Part shown: positions 1 to 10,900 of the stretch, piece by piece
Layout: every line of letters starts with the position of its first letter
Numbering within the stretch: the first letter of the stretch is position 1
Assembly (NCBI RefSeq): GCF_932526225.1
Contig: NC_064040.1
Location: 16,415,994 to 16,479,993 of the forward strand
Length of the DNA: 64,000 nt
Source: Nematostella vectensis
Taxonomy: Eukaryota > Cnidaria > Anthozoa > Actiniaria > Edwardsiidae
Reading direction: 5' to 3'
Notes under the pieces: model-generated
What the model was told of the DNA's origin: nothing
The model's input: only the letters and a program-made list of their open reading frames with translations
Databases searched by the model: none
Translations under genes and position numbers: made by a program

Positions 1-808
1 AAGGCGAATTTCTCCCAACATCACCATAGTGAGATACTAAGACGAGAGCGATAATAATGGAAATTTGCTCTTTACAGGCAGCGGAGCACATCAAAAAGTA
101 GGAAGGCGAATTTCTCCCAACATCACCATAGTGAGATACTAAGATGAGAGCGATAATAATGGAAATTTGCTCTTTACAGGCAGCGGAGCACATCAAAAAG
201 TAGGAAGGCGAATTTCTCCCAACATCACCATAGTGAGATACTAAGACGAGAGCGATAATAATGGAAATTTGCTCTTTACAGGCAGCGGAGCACCTCAAAA
301 AGTAGGAAGGCGAATTTCTCCCAACATCACCATAGTGAGATACTAAGACGAGAGCGATAATAATGGAAATTTGCTCTTTACAGGCAGCGGAGCACATCAA
401 AAAGTAGGAAGGCGAATTTCTCCCAACATCACCATAGTGAGATACTAAGATGAGAGCGATAATAATGGAAATTTGCTCTTTACAGGCAGCGGAGCACATC
501 AAAAAGTAGGAAGGCGAATTTCTCCCAACATCACCATAGTGAGATACTAAGATGAGAGCGATAATAATGGAAATTTGCTCTTTACAGGCAGCGGAGCACA
601 TCAAAAAGTAGGAAGGCGAATTTCTCCCAACATCACCATAGTGAGATACTAAGATGAGAGCGATAATAATGGAAATTTGCTCTTTACAGGCAGCGGAGCA
701 CATCAAAAAGTAGGAAGGCGAATTTCTCCCAACATCACCATAGTGAGATACTAAGATGAGAGCGATAATAATGGAAATTTGCTCTTTACAGGCAGCGGAG
801 CACCTGTA
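1..808. repeat. Tandem array, 102-bp unit, about 8 copies
   Basis: Near-identical 102-bp units start at 1, 103, 205 and so on, each beginning AAGGCGAATTTCTCCC and ending at GTAGG. The array breaks off at GAGCACCTGTAAAC near 808 and probably continues left of the window. The period is a multiple of three, so one minus-strand frame is open throughout, but nothing suggests it is translated. It lies upstream of the first visible DMAC2L exon, so it is probably intronic. The same family recurs at 7285-7695. Confidence 0.95.
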
Positions 809-1073
809 AACACCACACATTACCTTTGATAATTAAAACAATCATTGTTGTGACATAGGAATATATAAGACATTTTACTTTACAATAAAATAAACATGTT
901 TAAAATAAGGAGAAAATACGTTGAGTTAGCAGGTTCATGTAATTAGAGGATCAAATTACAGTAACAGGAAGTTTGAGTTGCAAAGAAATCATATGTCATC
1001 AGTTGTCAACTGTAATAACCTTAAAAATAAATATTTATTACAAAAGAATCCACTTGTCAATCATTGGCTGTAG

Positions 1074-2126
1074 GGTTGCAGCAGAGTGGATTCTACGATG
1101 TGGAGGAGGAGTCAAGTTTCATTCTCATGACAGCTGGATGAGAAACTACAATGCACTTGCTCCAGGGCCTGGGCACAAATACAGGCTTCAGGGGATTGAT
1201 GCCCAGGATACCTGTGTTACCACGGGGGGTCTGCTTCATCTAGGTAGGTGCACTGACCAAAACGAAGTATCTGTGGCCTTCCTCCCCCACACAAGAATTT
1301 GGACTAATGAATTGACAGATAGTAAAGTAGCCCTGAAAGTAATGTGGTGATATGTTAAGAAGATGAAATCTCTTCAGGGGGAATGGAGTAAATTAACATC
1401 ATCCCAGTGCAAAAATATGTTACACTACAACACTATATTTTATACTGAAATGGGACCAAGATACAGAGGTCATCAGGTAAGCCCCAAGGTGGCCTCTCAC
1501 TAATGCTCCCTAGATCAAACGCTCTCTGATGACTGTGGGTGCTTAAGAAATGCTCCATGGACAGATACATGGCAGACATGCAACTATTCCTTGGCTTGTT
1601 TAGGTCTTTTAAATAGCAACTAGAAGTTTGTTAAATCATTTTCAACGTTATTTTTTACGAGATGAAGAAGAGGTGTTTTAAGTAGCAGAGAAAACTATTT
1701 CAATCTTTTTTTGCAGAAGGTCTTCATCACCTAGAGTATTTGAGTCTTCACAACTGTAAATACATAACCGACCTGAATCACTTGCAGCATGTGAAGAACT
1801 CTCTCAGAGAGCTAGATATTGGCAACTGTCATGGAATCTCAGACATCCAACCACTTGAACAAATGACGTAGGTCCCTGTCTCTTTTACTGTCTTCTGCTT
1901 GTGCCTTATCTGCTTATGCCTCTGGCACCCTTTGAGCCGCCATTTTTCAAGTCTTATGAAATTGTCATTAATTTGTTGAAGCTCTGTCATTCTGAAATGT
2001 GATCTTAACATTTCCTCCAGAAAGCTACAGAAGCTAAACTTGTCAGGCGCAAGTCGCATCAAGGACAAAGACAAGTCTATAAGTGATCTCCTGAAAAAAC
2101 TACCAGAATGTGAAGTCAAGATGTAG
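1074..2126 (+). CDS. DMAC2L: DMAC2L/ATP5S-like mitochondrial leucine-rich-repeat protein, 3' part
   Basis: Three exons are visible: 1074-1243, 1717-1867 and 2021-2126, ending in TAG at 2124-2126. Phases join cleanly (phase 1, then phase 2). The first encodes VAAEWILRCGGGVKF and later NYNALAPGPGHKYRLQGIDA, which follow human DMAC2L (ATP synthase factor B / subunit s) closely. The second and third give leucine-rich repeats with motifs such as LEYLSLHNCKYITDL and LRELDIGNCHGISDI, ending LLKKLPECEVKM. In vertebrates the protein is a mitochondrial inner-membrane factor linked to ATP synthase coupling and complex I distal-arm assembly. The N-terminus and targeting peptide lie left of the window. 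DMAC2 is a close paralogue, but the AAEWLLRCG region fits DMAC2L better. Confidence 0.85.
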
Positions 2127-2253
2127 CGTGATGATCATTTGGTGATTTAAAAAACGGATGATTGGAGTAACTATGTGCTTGTAGCCTTAGGGGGAGGATA
2201 CAAATGACAGGCTGCCTATTTGAAGTATTTTTTCGAAAGGGTGATGATTATTG

Positions 2254-2469
2254 CCAAAATCAGGATAACAAAAATAACCTAGAGACAAATAGCGGTCACA
2301 GACAGATAGATAGCATATATTTCACGAAATGTGGTATAGACCCATTTGCCTCGGTTCTTATCCAAAATCAGCATAACAAAAATAACCTAGAGACAAATAG
2401 CGGTCACAGACAGATAGATAGCATATATTTCATGAAATGTGGTATAGACCCATTTGACTCGGTTCTCAT
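2254..2469. repeat. 108-bp direct tandem duplication, two copies
   Basis: The stretch from CCAAAATCAGGATAACAAAA at 2254 is repeated from 2362 with only a few changes. It lies about 130 bp past the DMAC2L stop, probably in its 3' UTR or flank. A plus-strand frame is open across both copies but does not resemble a protein I know. Confidence 0.85.
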
Positions 2470-3721
2470 TTTTTTTTTCGGCTTACCAGCCTGAACAGGG
2501 GCGGATACTGGAGTTCAAGAAAGAGGGTGCCTAAACAAGGGTTTCGAGAGAGGGGGAGGGAATTCATTGTTCTTTCAGATTCCTTGTATTTCTTGTTCTT
2601 TTGAAGCAAAGTATCCGATTAGGGGGGCCTGGGTCTGCTCGGCCAACCCTAGATCCGCCCCTGCTGAAGCCTTCCTATCAAACCAGGAACTCTGTATAAT
2701 TGATAAGGACGATAATTAGGATACCAGCCTGTCTGCGTGGCTGAGTTTTTCTATCAAAGCTTTTGCTCTACTTTGGTCATAGATGATGGACACCTTAGAG
2801 AGGCTAAACACACTAATGTTAAAACAATTGCTGTACTTGGATATATTTCTTACCCTCGTACAATCACGGTATTTACGTCTATTGGGAAAGAGCCTTTAGG
2901 ACACTAGTCTGCGTGGACGAGGCGTGCCGACACGACGAGCAGCTATCAAAATAACACCTAAAAACTAAGGCAACATGCTGGAATACAACCCTCACATTGC
3001 ACGACATCAGACTAAGACTTTATTTGAATTGATTGACATCATAAGATATATAAACAAAAATGTTACAGGCTGAATGATTTTTCGGCCGAAAAACACTTTC
3101 TACCAAATGTTAGTTTATTCTGGAAGTAGAGTTTGGAAGAAATGGCGTCTGCTGATATAACATAGAGATTTGGTGAGAGTTTTTGTTGGGTCACTAGTGC
3201 ATTTCAGAGGCAAAGGCGCCAGACTCTTGAACGCCAGGCGGTAATTGTTCAGTCTAGTTAGCGATGAATGCAAAAGAGGCTCCGGTTTTGCGCCCCTTAA
3301 GCACTGAGTCTCCATCAAGAGTGGTAGTCACGTGATGAATTGGTCACGAGGTTTCTCGAATTTCATTTCCAAGAACGTCTTGAGAAATCAGAAAAGTCAA
3401 ACAGACACATTTGGTAAGACCTATCAAAGGAAGAAAATAACATGAATACAATAAGATCCAAATACGTGCTTTTAAAAGTATTATATTTTTCTTTGTTAGA
3501 ATTCCTAAACAGATACATTTCTTCGACTTTAAGAAGCCTAAGAAATCAATTGATGTTAAAGATGGTCACCAAAACAATGTAGTGCTGGCAAATGTTGTGC
3601 TGCGTTTAGTTTTAGCGTCCAGCGGCTGAGTATATTACAGAACTTTGAGCCAAATGTATTTCACGGGTAAATAAGAACTACTTATGTAAAAAAATGTGGA
3701 AATAAATTGAGCGTTATATCG
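2470..3721. other. Intergenic, no gene recognised
   Basis: This lies between the DMAC2L 3' end and the stop codon of the minus-strand membrane-protein gene. I see AT-rich sequence and a short open frame at 3115-3318 (minus), which has no splice context or family resemblance. The part next to 3722 is probably that gene's 3' UTR. Confidence 0.5.
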
Positions 3722-6058
3722 TTATACCGCTTTGGAAACACGCTGCCTTGTCATTTTGGAATTGACATACCTTAAGAATCTTCTCAAAGATAGCGTAGTG
3801 CCAACCAGTAAAATGTACACTAGAAGGGCTTCCCCCAGTGACTTGATCAGGGCAAACTTGACGGTCGTCACCACGTGCCGGCCTACGCTATACACATACA
3901 TGTTGTTCTCAGATAAGTGATCAACCAGCCAGGAAGAAAGCCTCTCACCGGTTACTGCTTGAAGGCACAAGCTGCCGACCTAAGGTATCATCATTATCAG
4001 TACTACTTATGGAATAATTGGGTTTAAAGTTGAGACATCAATAATATCAGTACTCCTTATGGAATAATTGGGGTTAGGGTTAAAAGTTAAGGCATCATCA
4101 TCATTTATATCAGTACCCGGTATGAAGTAACTTGGGTTACGGTTAGGTCATAGCCCTAACCCCAATAATTTCACACCGGTACTGATAGTAGTAATAATAA
4201 GGCCTAGAATCTAAGGCATCATTATTACTATTATTTGTACGAAACAATCATGTCTACCTGAAATAGAGTGTCCTCGTAGCGTGCGACTTTCGCGTCGATG
4301 GACTCTATCATCATCTCCACCCACTTGGTGATGGGAGGGGCCTCCATGGAGATATGACGCCACTCTGTCCCGCGGGAAGGCAGCTCGATCCCGCGGTCGG
4401 GTAATATCGCTTCTACAAAAAGTCTCTCGTACCTTGGGTAGAAGGGTGTCTTTCGAGATGGAATGGCGAATCTGCGGGATAGAGTATAAGGTTTTATCCC
4501 TTGGGACTGGATGTCTGGAGAATAACCGCGTGGCCTTGTCTCAATGGGCGGAATGACAAATCTGCGGGTTGGACCACGTGACCTTGTCTCAATGGACGGG
4601 ATGGCAAATCTGCGGGTTGGATCACGTGACCTGGTCTCAATCGACGGAATGACAAATCTGCGTGTTGGACCACGTGACCTTGTCTCAATGGATGGAATGG
4701 CAAATCTGCGGGTTGGACCACGTGACCTTGTCTCAATGGATGGAATGGCAAATCTGCGGGTTGGACCACGTGACTTTGTTTCAATGGACGGAATGGCAAA
4801 TCTTCGGGTTGGACCACGTGACCTTGTCTCAAAGGACGGAATTGCAAATCTGCGGGCTGGACCACGTGACCTTTTCTCAAAGGACGGAATGGCAAATATG
4901 CGGGCTGGACCACGTGACCTTGTCTCAATTGATGGAATGGCAAATCTGCGGGCTGGACCACGTGACCTTGTCTCAATGGACGGAATGGCAAATCTGCGGG
5001 TTGGACCACGTGACCTTGCCTCACTGGACGGAATGGCACATTGCTGGGTTGGGCAACTTGACTTTGTCCCTCGGGATGTGATATCAAATCCGCGGGATGG
5101 GCAATTCGACTCTGGATTTGGCCGCTGGGACTTTTCGTTGATGAGACCGTATGACTTTCTAAGAACGTCCGCTGGTGTTCGTTAAAAAAAAGCGAGGAGC
5201 AAGTTAGAGACTATGCGTACAAAAAACGGCTAACAAAGAACATCTTAGTGCTTTTAAAACACTGGATTAGCCCCTGCCCCATGGAATATAGGGAAGCCGG
5301 AAATTTGATTAGAAGGAAAAGTTCAAGCGCGGCGCTTTTCATGTGCCATTGCAATTTCAACGGACTTGGAAATAATATGCTTTTCGTGACTCGATAAAAT
5401 AATATGCAAGGGCGAAAAGGATAGATATGATTGATAAATGTTTGAGTAAATGTACCGTCTCACCTGTGATGACACGCACTTCGGCCTCCACCGACATGTA
5501 TTCGTCGCCTTCCTCGCTCGAATACAAACAGCACAGTTTACCGTTCAATTTCTCGCTCATCTGCACCACAAACAGAGCGCCAAACTTCTTCACCTCCTTC
5601 CTGTTGGAAATCTCAACAAAGCGCTCACTCGTCTGTCCTACCGGGTGCTGTTTTATGTGCTCTGTGCTTGTTACTAAGTGCTTTCCTTCGCTTGTCACTT
5701 GTGCATTGCCTCCGTTCACGTGATCATTTCGTGCAACGATTTCTTCGGTTGCTTTAACGTGGTTGTTACTTCCATTCACGGGCTCTCCGCGTCTATCCCC
5801 ATGATCTTCACGTGCAGTCTTGCCGTCTCCGCGTTCTGCCTTTATTCCGTGAGCTGTCCCGTGTAGCAGCCCGAGGTTCTTCGCTTGAGTCGCCAGACAC
5901 GGGATAAGCACCCTTGCACCAGGTGTTACATATTGAACAGTGCTCGCGACTGTTTCCTGCGCTTTGGCCGTGTAAACACGTGTCTCGCCCCACCCACATA
6001 GTGGCGCCATTGCGAGGCCCAAGGTCAAGGCGATAAAAAGTGTTTTTGTTAAACTCAT
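3722..6058 (-). CDS. Unrecognised secretory-pathway protein with 16-residue basic repeats and C-terminal membrane segment
   Basis: Three exons in transcript order: 6058-5464, 5171-4258 and 3979-3722, with phases 1 then 0, giving 588 aa. It opens with a convincing signal peptide (MSLTKTLFIALTLGLAMAPL). About 175 lumenal residues follow, including KKFGALFVVQMSEKLNGKLC. Exon 2 carries about ten 16-residue repeats of the type RSRGPTRRFAIPSIET. The C-terminal exon has a hydrophobic helix (LLVYILLVGTTLSL) followed by a basic tail (RRFLRYVNSKMTRQRVSKAV). I chose this repeat frame because it alone passes through the array, keeps phase with exon 1 and reaches a GTAGAC donor; the minus-strand frame with QGHVVQPADLPF stops at 4494. 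I do not recognise the family. Topology is inferred: type I, with repeats in the lumen or outside the cell. Confidence 0.6.
3995..4235. repeat. Degenerate repeats with an inverted pair
   Basis: Three direct copies of a CAGTAC...GGAATAATTGGG motif are followed by an inverted copy. TCAGTACCCGGTATGAAGTA near 4108 pairs with TTTCACACCGGTACTGA near 4169. It lies in intron 2 of the membrane-protein gene and looks like the relic of a small foldback element. The short GGGGTTAGGGTTAAAAG stretch within it is too brief to call telomeric. Confidence 0.6.
4540..5050 (-). repeat. 48-bp coding minisatellite, about 10-11 copies
   Basis: The 48-bp unit lies inside exon 2 of the membrane-protein gene, so it adds 16 residues per copy without shifting frame. 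Differences between units are mostly single bases. Because the period is a multiple of three, both strands show long open frames here; only the minus-strand frame with RSRGPTRRFAIPSIET fits the splice phases. Confidence 0.9.
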
Positions 6059-6424
6059 GTTAAATTTTCTAAAGTAAAATCTCGAGATACGTAGTACGCG
6101 TCCGAGCAGTACAAAGATAGAACAGTGTACGAGAGTTTGTAACCAGGGAGACGTGTTACATGGAATAAAAGTATTGTGACGTTATGTTGAGCGTGCACCA
6201 AAGCGCGCGCGCTTGTTTCATTTTCCCATTCTCACTGGAACGCAAGCGTAAGAGGAAAAGCAGAACGCAACTGCTTGATTTTCTTGCGCTTGACCGATTC
6301 TCACTTGTTTCACGCTTCAGTTTGTGCTTACGCTTGCATTCCAGTGAGAATCGGTAAATTACGTGTGGTGCGCTTGAGTCCAAGTAAGAACCGACCAACC
6401 TCGGCAAACCGGCACGCGCGCGCA

Positions 6425-6915
6425 GTAAAAAAGCCACCACCTTCACCCAAACACCACCACACCACCGGTAACACAGCCACCATCCCACCCAAACACCACC
6501 AGTAACACAGCCACCATCCCTCCCAAACACCACCACAACACCGGTAACACAGCCACCATCCCACCCAAACACCACCACACCACCAGTAACACAGCCGCCA
6601 TCCCACCCAAACACCACCACACCACCAGTAACACAGCCACCACCTCCACCCAAACACTACCACACCACCAGTAACGGAGCCACCATCCCACCCAAACACC
6701 ACCACACCACCAGTAACAAAGCCACCATCCCACCCAAACACCACCACACCACCAGTAACAAAGCCACCATCCCAACCAAACACCACCACACTACCAGTAA
6801 CAAAGCCACCATCCCACCCAAACACCACCACATCACCAGTAACAAAGCCACCATCCCACCCAAACACCACCACACCACCGGTAACACAGCCACCACCAGT
6901 GACCCAGCCACCACC
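6425..6915. repeat. 42-bp minisatellite, about 11 copies
   Basis: The unit contains CACCCAAACACCACCACACC and CCAGTAACAAAGCCACCATC. On the plus strand one frame reads as Thr/Pro-rich units (TKPPSHPNTTTPPV), mucin-like, but shorter units shift the frame and there is no start or splice context. It sits about 370 bp upstream of the minus-strand gene at 6058, so it may be in its promoter flank. Confidence 0.9.
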
Positions 6916-7154
6916 TCCAGTTAAACACATATAACACCTGGTTTATGTGGTCTTTATCATGAATCATCGTTGACGTGATCATGAGCAAACGCCTATAATA
7001 ATGTCTTCAAAATCTTGTTTACCTGCCTATCTACATTACAATAAAAATATCAATTGTTTGTAGAAACCTATCTGATAAAGTGTCCTGTTTATAACGCGCG
7101 AACATTAAGAAGCGCATCACCTAAAGGCTTGTTTCCAAATAATCCCACCCGATC

Positions 7155-7250
7155 GCAGCTAATTTGACCGTACGATCGCAACCGATTGCAAATTGGTTTC
7201 CATGTGATTGCACACGATCACAAAGTGGTTTAACACACGATCGTATGGCG
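7155..7250. repeat. Inverted-repeat element, left copy
   Basis: GCAGCTAATTTGACCGTACG and the following 40 bp match, in reverse complement and with about seven differences, the sequence at 9591-9650. The copy is itself partly palindromic (repeated CGATCG and GATCGTATGG). These are either two independent MITE copies in opposite orientation or the ends of one region. Confidence 0.7.
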
Positions 7251-7284
7251 AGTTTTTTTATATAATATACACATAATCGCCAGC

Positions 7285-7695
7285 GATGAGAGCGATAATA
7301 ATGGAAACTTGCTCTTTACAGGCAGCGGAGCACCTCAAAAAGTAGGAAGGCGAATTTCTCCCAACATCACCATAGTGAGATACTAAGATGAGAGCGATAA
7401 TAATGGAAACTTGCTCTTTACAGGCAGCGGAGAACCTCAAAAAGTAGGAAGGCGAATTTCTCCCAACATCACCATAGTGAGATACTAAGATGAGAGCGAT
7501 AGTAATGGAAACTTGCTCTTTACAGGCAGCGGAACACTTCAAAAAGTAGGAAGGCGAATTTCTCCCAACATCACCATAGTGAGATACTAAGATGAGAGCG
7601 ATAATAATGGAAACTTGCTCTTTACAGGCAGCGGAGCACCTCAAAAAGTAGGAAGGCGAATTTCTCCCAACATCACCATAGTGAGATACTGAGAA
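7285..7695. repeat. Second array of the 102-bp family, about 4 copies
   Basis: Same unit as the array at 1-808, but all copies share GGAAACTTGCTC where the first array has GGAAATTTGCTC, and most read CACCTC or CACTTC instead of CACATC. It lies about 280 bp beyond the ZFYVE1 stop codon on the transcribed side, in its 3' flank or 3' UTR. Confidence 0.95.
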
Positions 7696-7972
7696 TGCTC
7701 AAAATGAGATCCCCCTTGCTGTTGAAGCCTTACTTACATTGAACGCGCAGACACGCACTATACGCTAGCATTGAACGTACTGTTACACACTACACGCACA
7801 TACACGCACTTTACAGCACTGAACTACACGCTAAAGCTCTTCCTTGCTTTGGACGTCATCAACACGCATCAATCTCGCGAAACTTCACTCTCTCCTGTCA
7901 CGCGCCACGGAATTATCTGTAAATGACCTCTGTAACTCTTGTAAGTGCTCGTTAAATGTCACGCATTATTTG

Positions 7973-10900
7973 CTAAAGCTCTCCTTTCTTTGTCACGCAT
8001 TTGTCACACACCCGAACAGGGTGGTCCCACCCCCGGGACGGGACCGTCCTCCGTTGTTTTGAGCACTCGTCACAGAAGCCCTGTCCACAGGAGCGGCAAT
8101 GGTGCTTTCGATCGCTTCCTTTGAACTCCTGTTTACAGTGATGGCAGTTAGTTATCAGGGCGTCTGGAACCCAGTACCCAGGTCTCGCCGCGTCGGTAAT
8201 AATGTCTCGTGGGTATTCCATAGCGAACCCGAGAGTCTCAACCGCTGATTGGACGCCTTCGATAACTCGACGACCCGCCATTGGGCCCAGGGTCTGCTCG
8301 ACCAGAGAGCCTGCGCGACTAGACTGGGAGCCTGAGTCCGAGTCTTCCAGTGCACTGGCGAGCTCACTAAGCGGGAAGGAAAATGCAAATTAGATATTAA
8401 TAAAAAAAAAATAAGCAAAGGTAACAATATAAAAGCTAATACACTCCTATACCCGGAGACGCCCCCCATTGAAGGTTCGCCTTTATTTAAGGGTCCCACT
8501 CTGTCCCTAGCACCCACCTCATATCGCACCCTATTCCCTCGTCTGTTGAGGCTCTCTTACTAAAACACGAGTCGCACACACGAACGGGCTCCATGCCCCA
8601 GCCTCGCTCTGGTACAGGCTTTTTATTGGCTGAGCAGTTGTCACAAAAGCCACCTCCACATGCGCGGCAATGATGCTTCTTTTCGTCAGCGGAGAACACG
8701 TGATCGCAGCTCTGACACGCCTGGGAGTTAAATAAAACAAATGAGAACACCCACAACTAGGTTTAAACCGACCACAGGCTACCCACCAAAATCTGTGCGT
8801 TTGGGACCCAGTAGTCTGGGGCCACTCGGTCCGCTATCCATGCAGTCATTGCGCGACTAGAAGGAGTACTGTAGGCGCCCACGGTGTCGGATAAATACTT
8901 GACTCCGTCCAGCAGTCTCCGGGACGCATTGCTGGGCTCCAAAGGAGCAGCGTTATCCTTGGAAAAAGGTAAAGCGTCCGATTCATACAAAAGAACTCGG
9001 AATGCCACAAAAAAGACAACCGCTTAACCAAACTCGGATAACTTGAACTTTCCTTAAACGTTACTATACAGCGGTTTAAGCTCTATCTGCACCGTCTTAC
9101 TCCTGGCCAAACGTGTTTAAGCCCTGTTCATACTTGTCTTACTCCTGGCCAAACGTGTTTAAGCTCTGTTCTGACTTGTCTTGCTCTGTTCATACATGTC
9201 TTACCCCTGGCCAAACGTGTTTAAGCTCTGTTAATACTTGTCTTGCTCTGTTCATACATGTCTTACCCCTGGCCAAACGTGTTAAAGCTTTGTTCATATA
9301 TATCTAACCCCTGGCTAAACGTGTTTAAGTTCTGTTCATACATGTCTTACCCCTGGCCAAACATGCTTAAGCTCCGTCCTGACGACTGTCTCCACTGGGT
9401 CACGATTGCCGTACCAGTATTCCCGGCTGCGGTAAATGATGCCACACTCTGAACACTCCAGGACATAGCTATGGCGATAAAACAAGATCTAACTTAATAT
9501 TAACCGCAGCGAATCCTAATATTAGCTTCAGTAGGTAAAGTTAACTTGTTAGCGAACACTCTAGAGGAATGAAAACACCCTGCTTTAGCGTGCAATCATA
9601 TGGAAACCACATTGCCATCGTTTGCGATCGTATGGTCAAATTAGCTACAATTGTGTCCGAGTATATTAGTCGGGTCGCTTAGCGCACACAAAAAGAGCTC
9701 AATCTATACACATCGGACAAAAGCACAGGTACCCTGTGGTAAGATTTTCATACCTTTTGAAGACACAAAAAAGATCAAAATGCACATATTTGAAAACGAT
9801 TTCAATCATTTCGGCTGTATTCTATCGAATTCCGAGCCAAAAAACATATAAATAGTTATAAAAAGCTACATTTGAAAAATAAGGAAAACCTACTGGAACC
9901 CAGGCCCCAAGCGGCTCTATTTACATCCCTAACATGCAAATATGACTGATTTGTATTCATTAAATTAGCACAAATAGGTGGTGCACATGAATTTTCCCAG
10001 AAATGTTCTTTTAATGAGTTCTATAATTATTATATTAAGGGCTATAGAGCTTTAATTTAACCAGCGCGGCTTTAATTAATAGGCCCGTCAGCAGTAAAAA
10101 ATATGCTACCGATGAGGGAGATTTTTCATAGCCTATTGTGCGTTGATAAATTATCGTTACGGCCCTGTGTTTGTTAAAATCAAAGTATCACAATTGTTTC
10201 CGAGGCGAGAGCCTCGCTCTACCCCATGCTAGTTATGGGTCAAAGCGGGGGAGCCGGCAGACGCCCTTGACTTTCAACCACTCGGTCGTATGAAGCCGAA
10301 AACCCTAGCTAATAGCGTTCCATGATTTATATTTTCATTTTGTAAAGAAAAAAGGGTATCGAACTAATAGAGATCGGCAGCGGTGGCTGGCGTCTACAGA
10401 TATGGCGCTCAAAACCTTCTGAGCGCTAAAATAATAGAATAATTCTGGCTTACGTCAGGTTTTGGGTTAGACGCTAGTATCGTCAACACTAGTTTTTGAA
10501 CACTTGTTTATAGCACCGTCGTTTCTTCGGCACCTCGGAGAAAACGTCCCGGAGAAAGCAAAAATTCTTTGTTTGGTAAAGAAATCCCCGCGGACCCTGG
10601 GCACATGCTAGCGTACGCGCATCATTCTGAAAAGTCTCTTTCAGTTTGTTTCAGAATAACTTTCTCCCCTTCATTACAATAACGGTCCGCCGATCACTGA
10701 TCCGCAACTTAGGAAAAGCCTCTAAAACTCTGTCCTTTAGTAGAAAACGGTTAAAGGATCTCTAATTCCCAAAATCTCCCAAGCGTGTCTCATGTACATT
10801 GTGGAGCTCGGACATCAGAAAAAGGGACGTACCATTTTCAACAGCCTTCATTATATATTCTGTTAATATATTCTATAAGCCTGACAAAAGCTCTATACTT

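Noticed and set aside
1-808. CRISPR array
   Set aside because: Units are contiguous with no unique spacers, and the genome is eukaryotic. The same applies to all other arrays here.
4070-4090. Interstitial telomere repeat
   Set aside because: Only one or two GGTTAGGG-like units, part of a local AT-rich repeat.
4494-5087. Minus-strand frame with QGHVVQPADLPFRPLR, and plus-strand frame with MANLRVGPRDLVS, as the real product
   Set aside because: The first stops at 4494 and does not keep phase with exon 1 or reach a donor; the second is antisense. The RSRGPTRRFAIPSIET frame satisfies all junctions.
6156-6930. Gly/Val/Trp-rich minus frames and Thr/Pro-rich plus frame as a mucin-like gene
   Set aside because: Unit-length changes break the frame, and there are no start, splice or domain signals.
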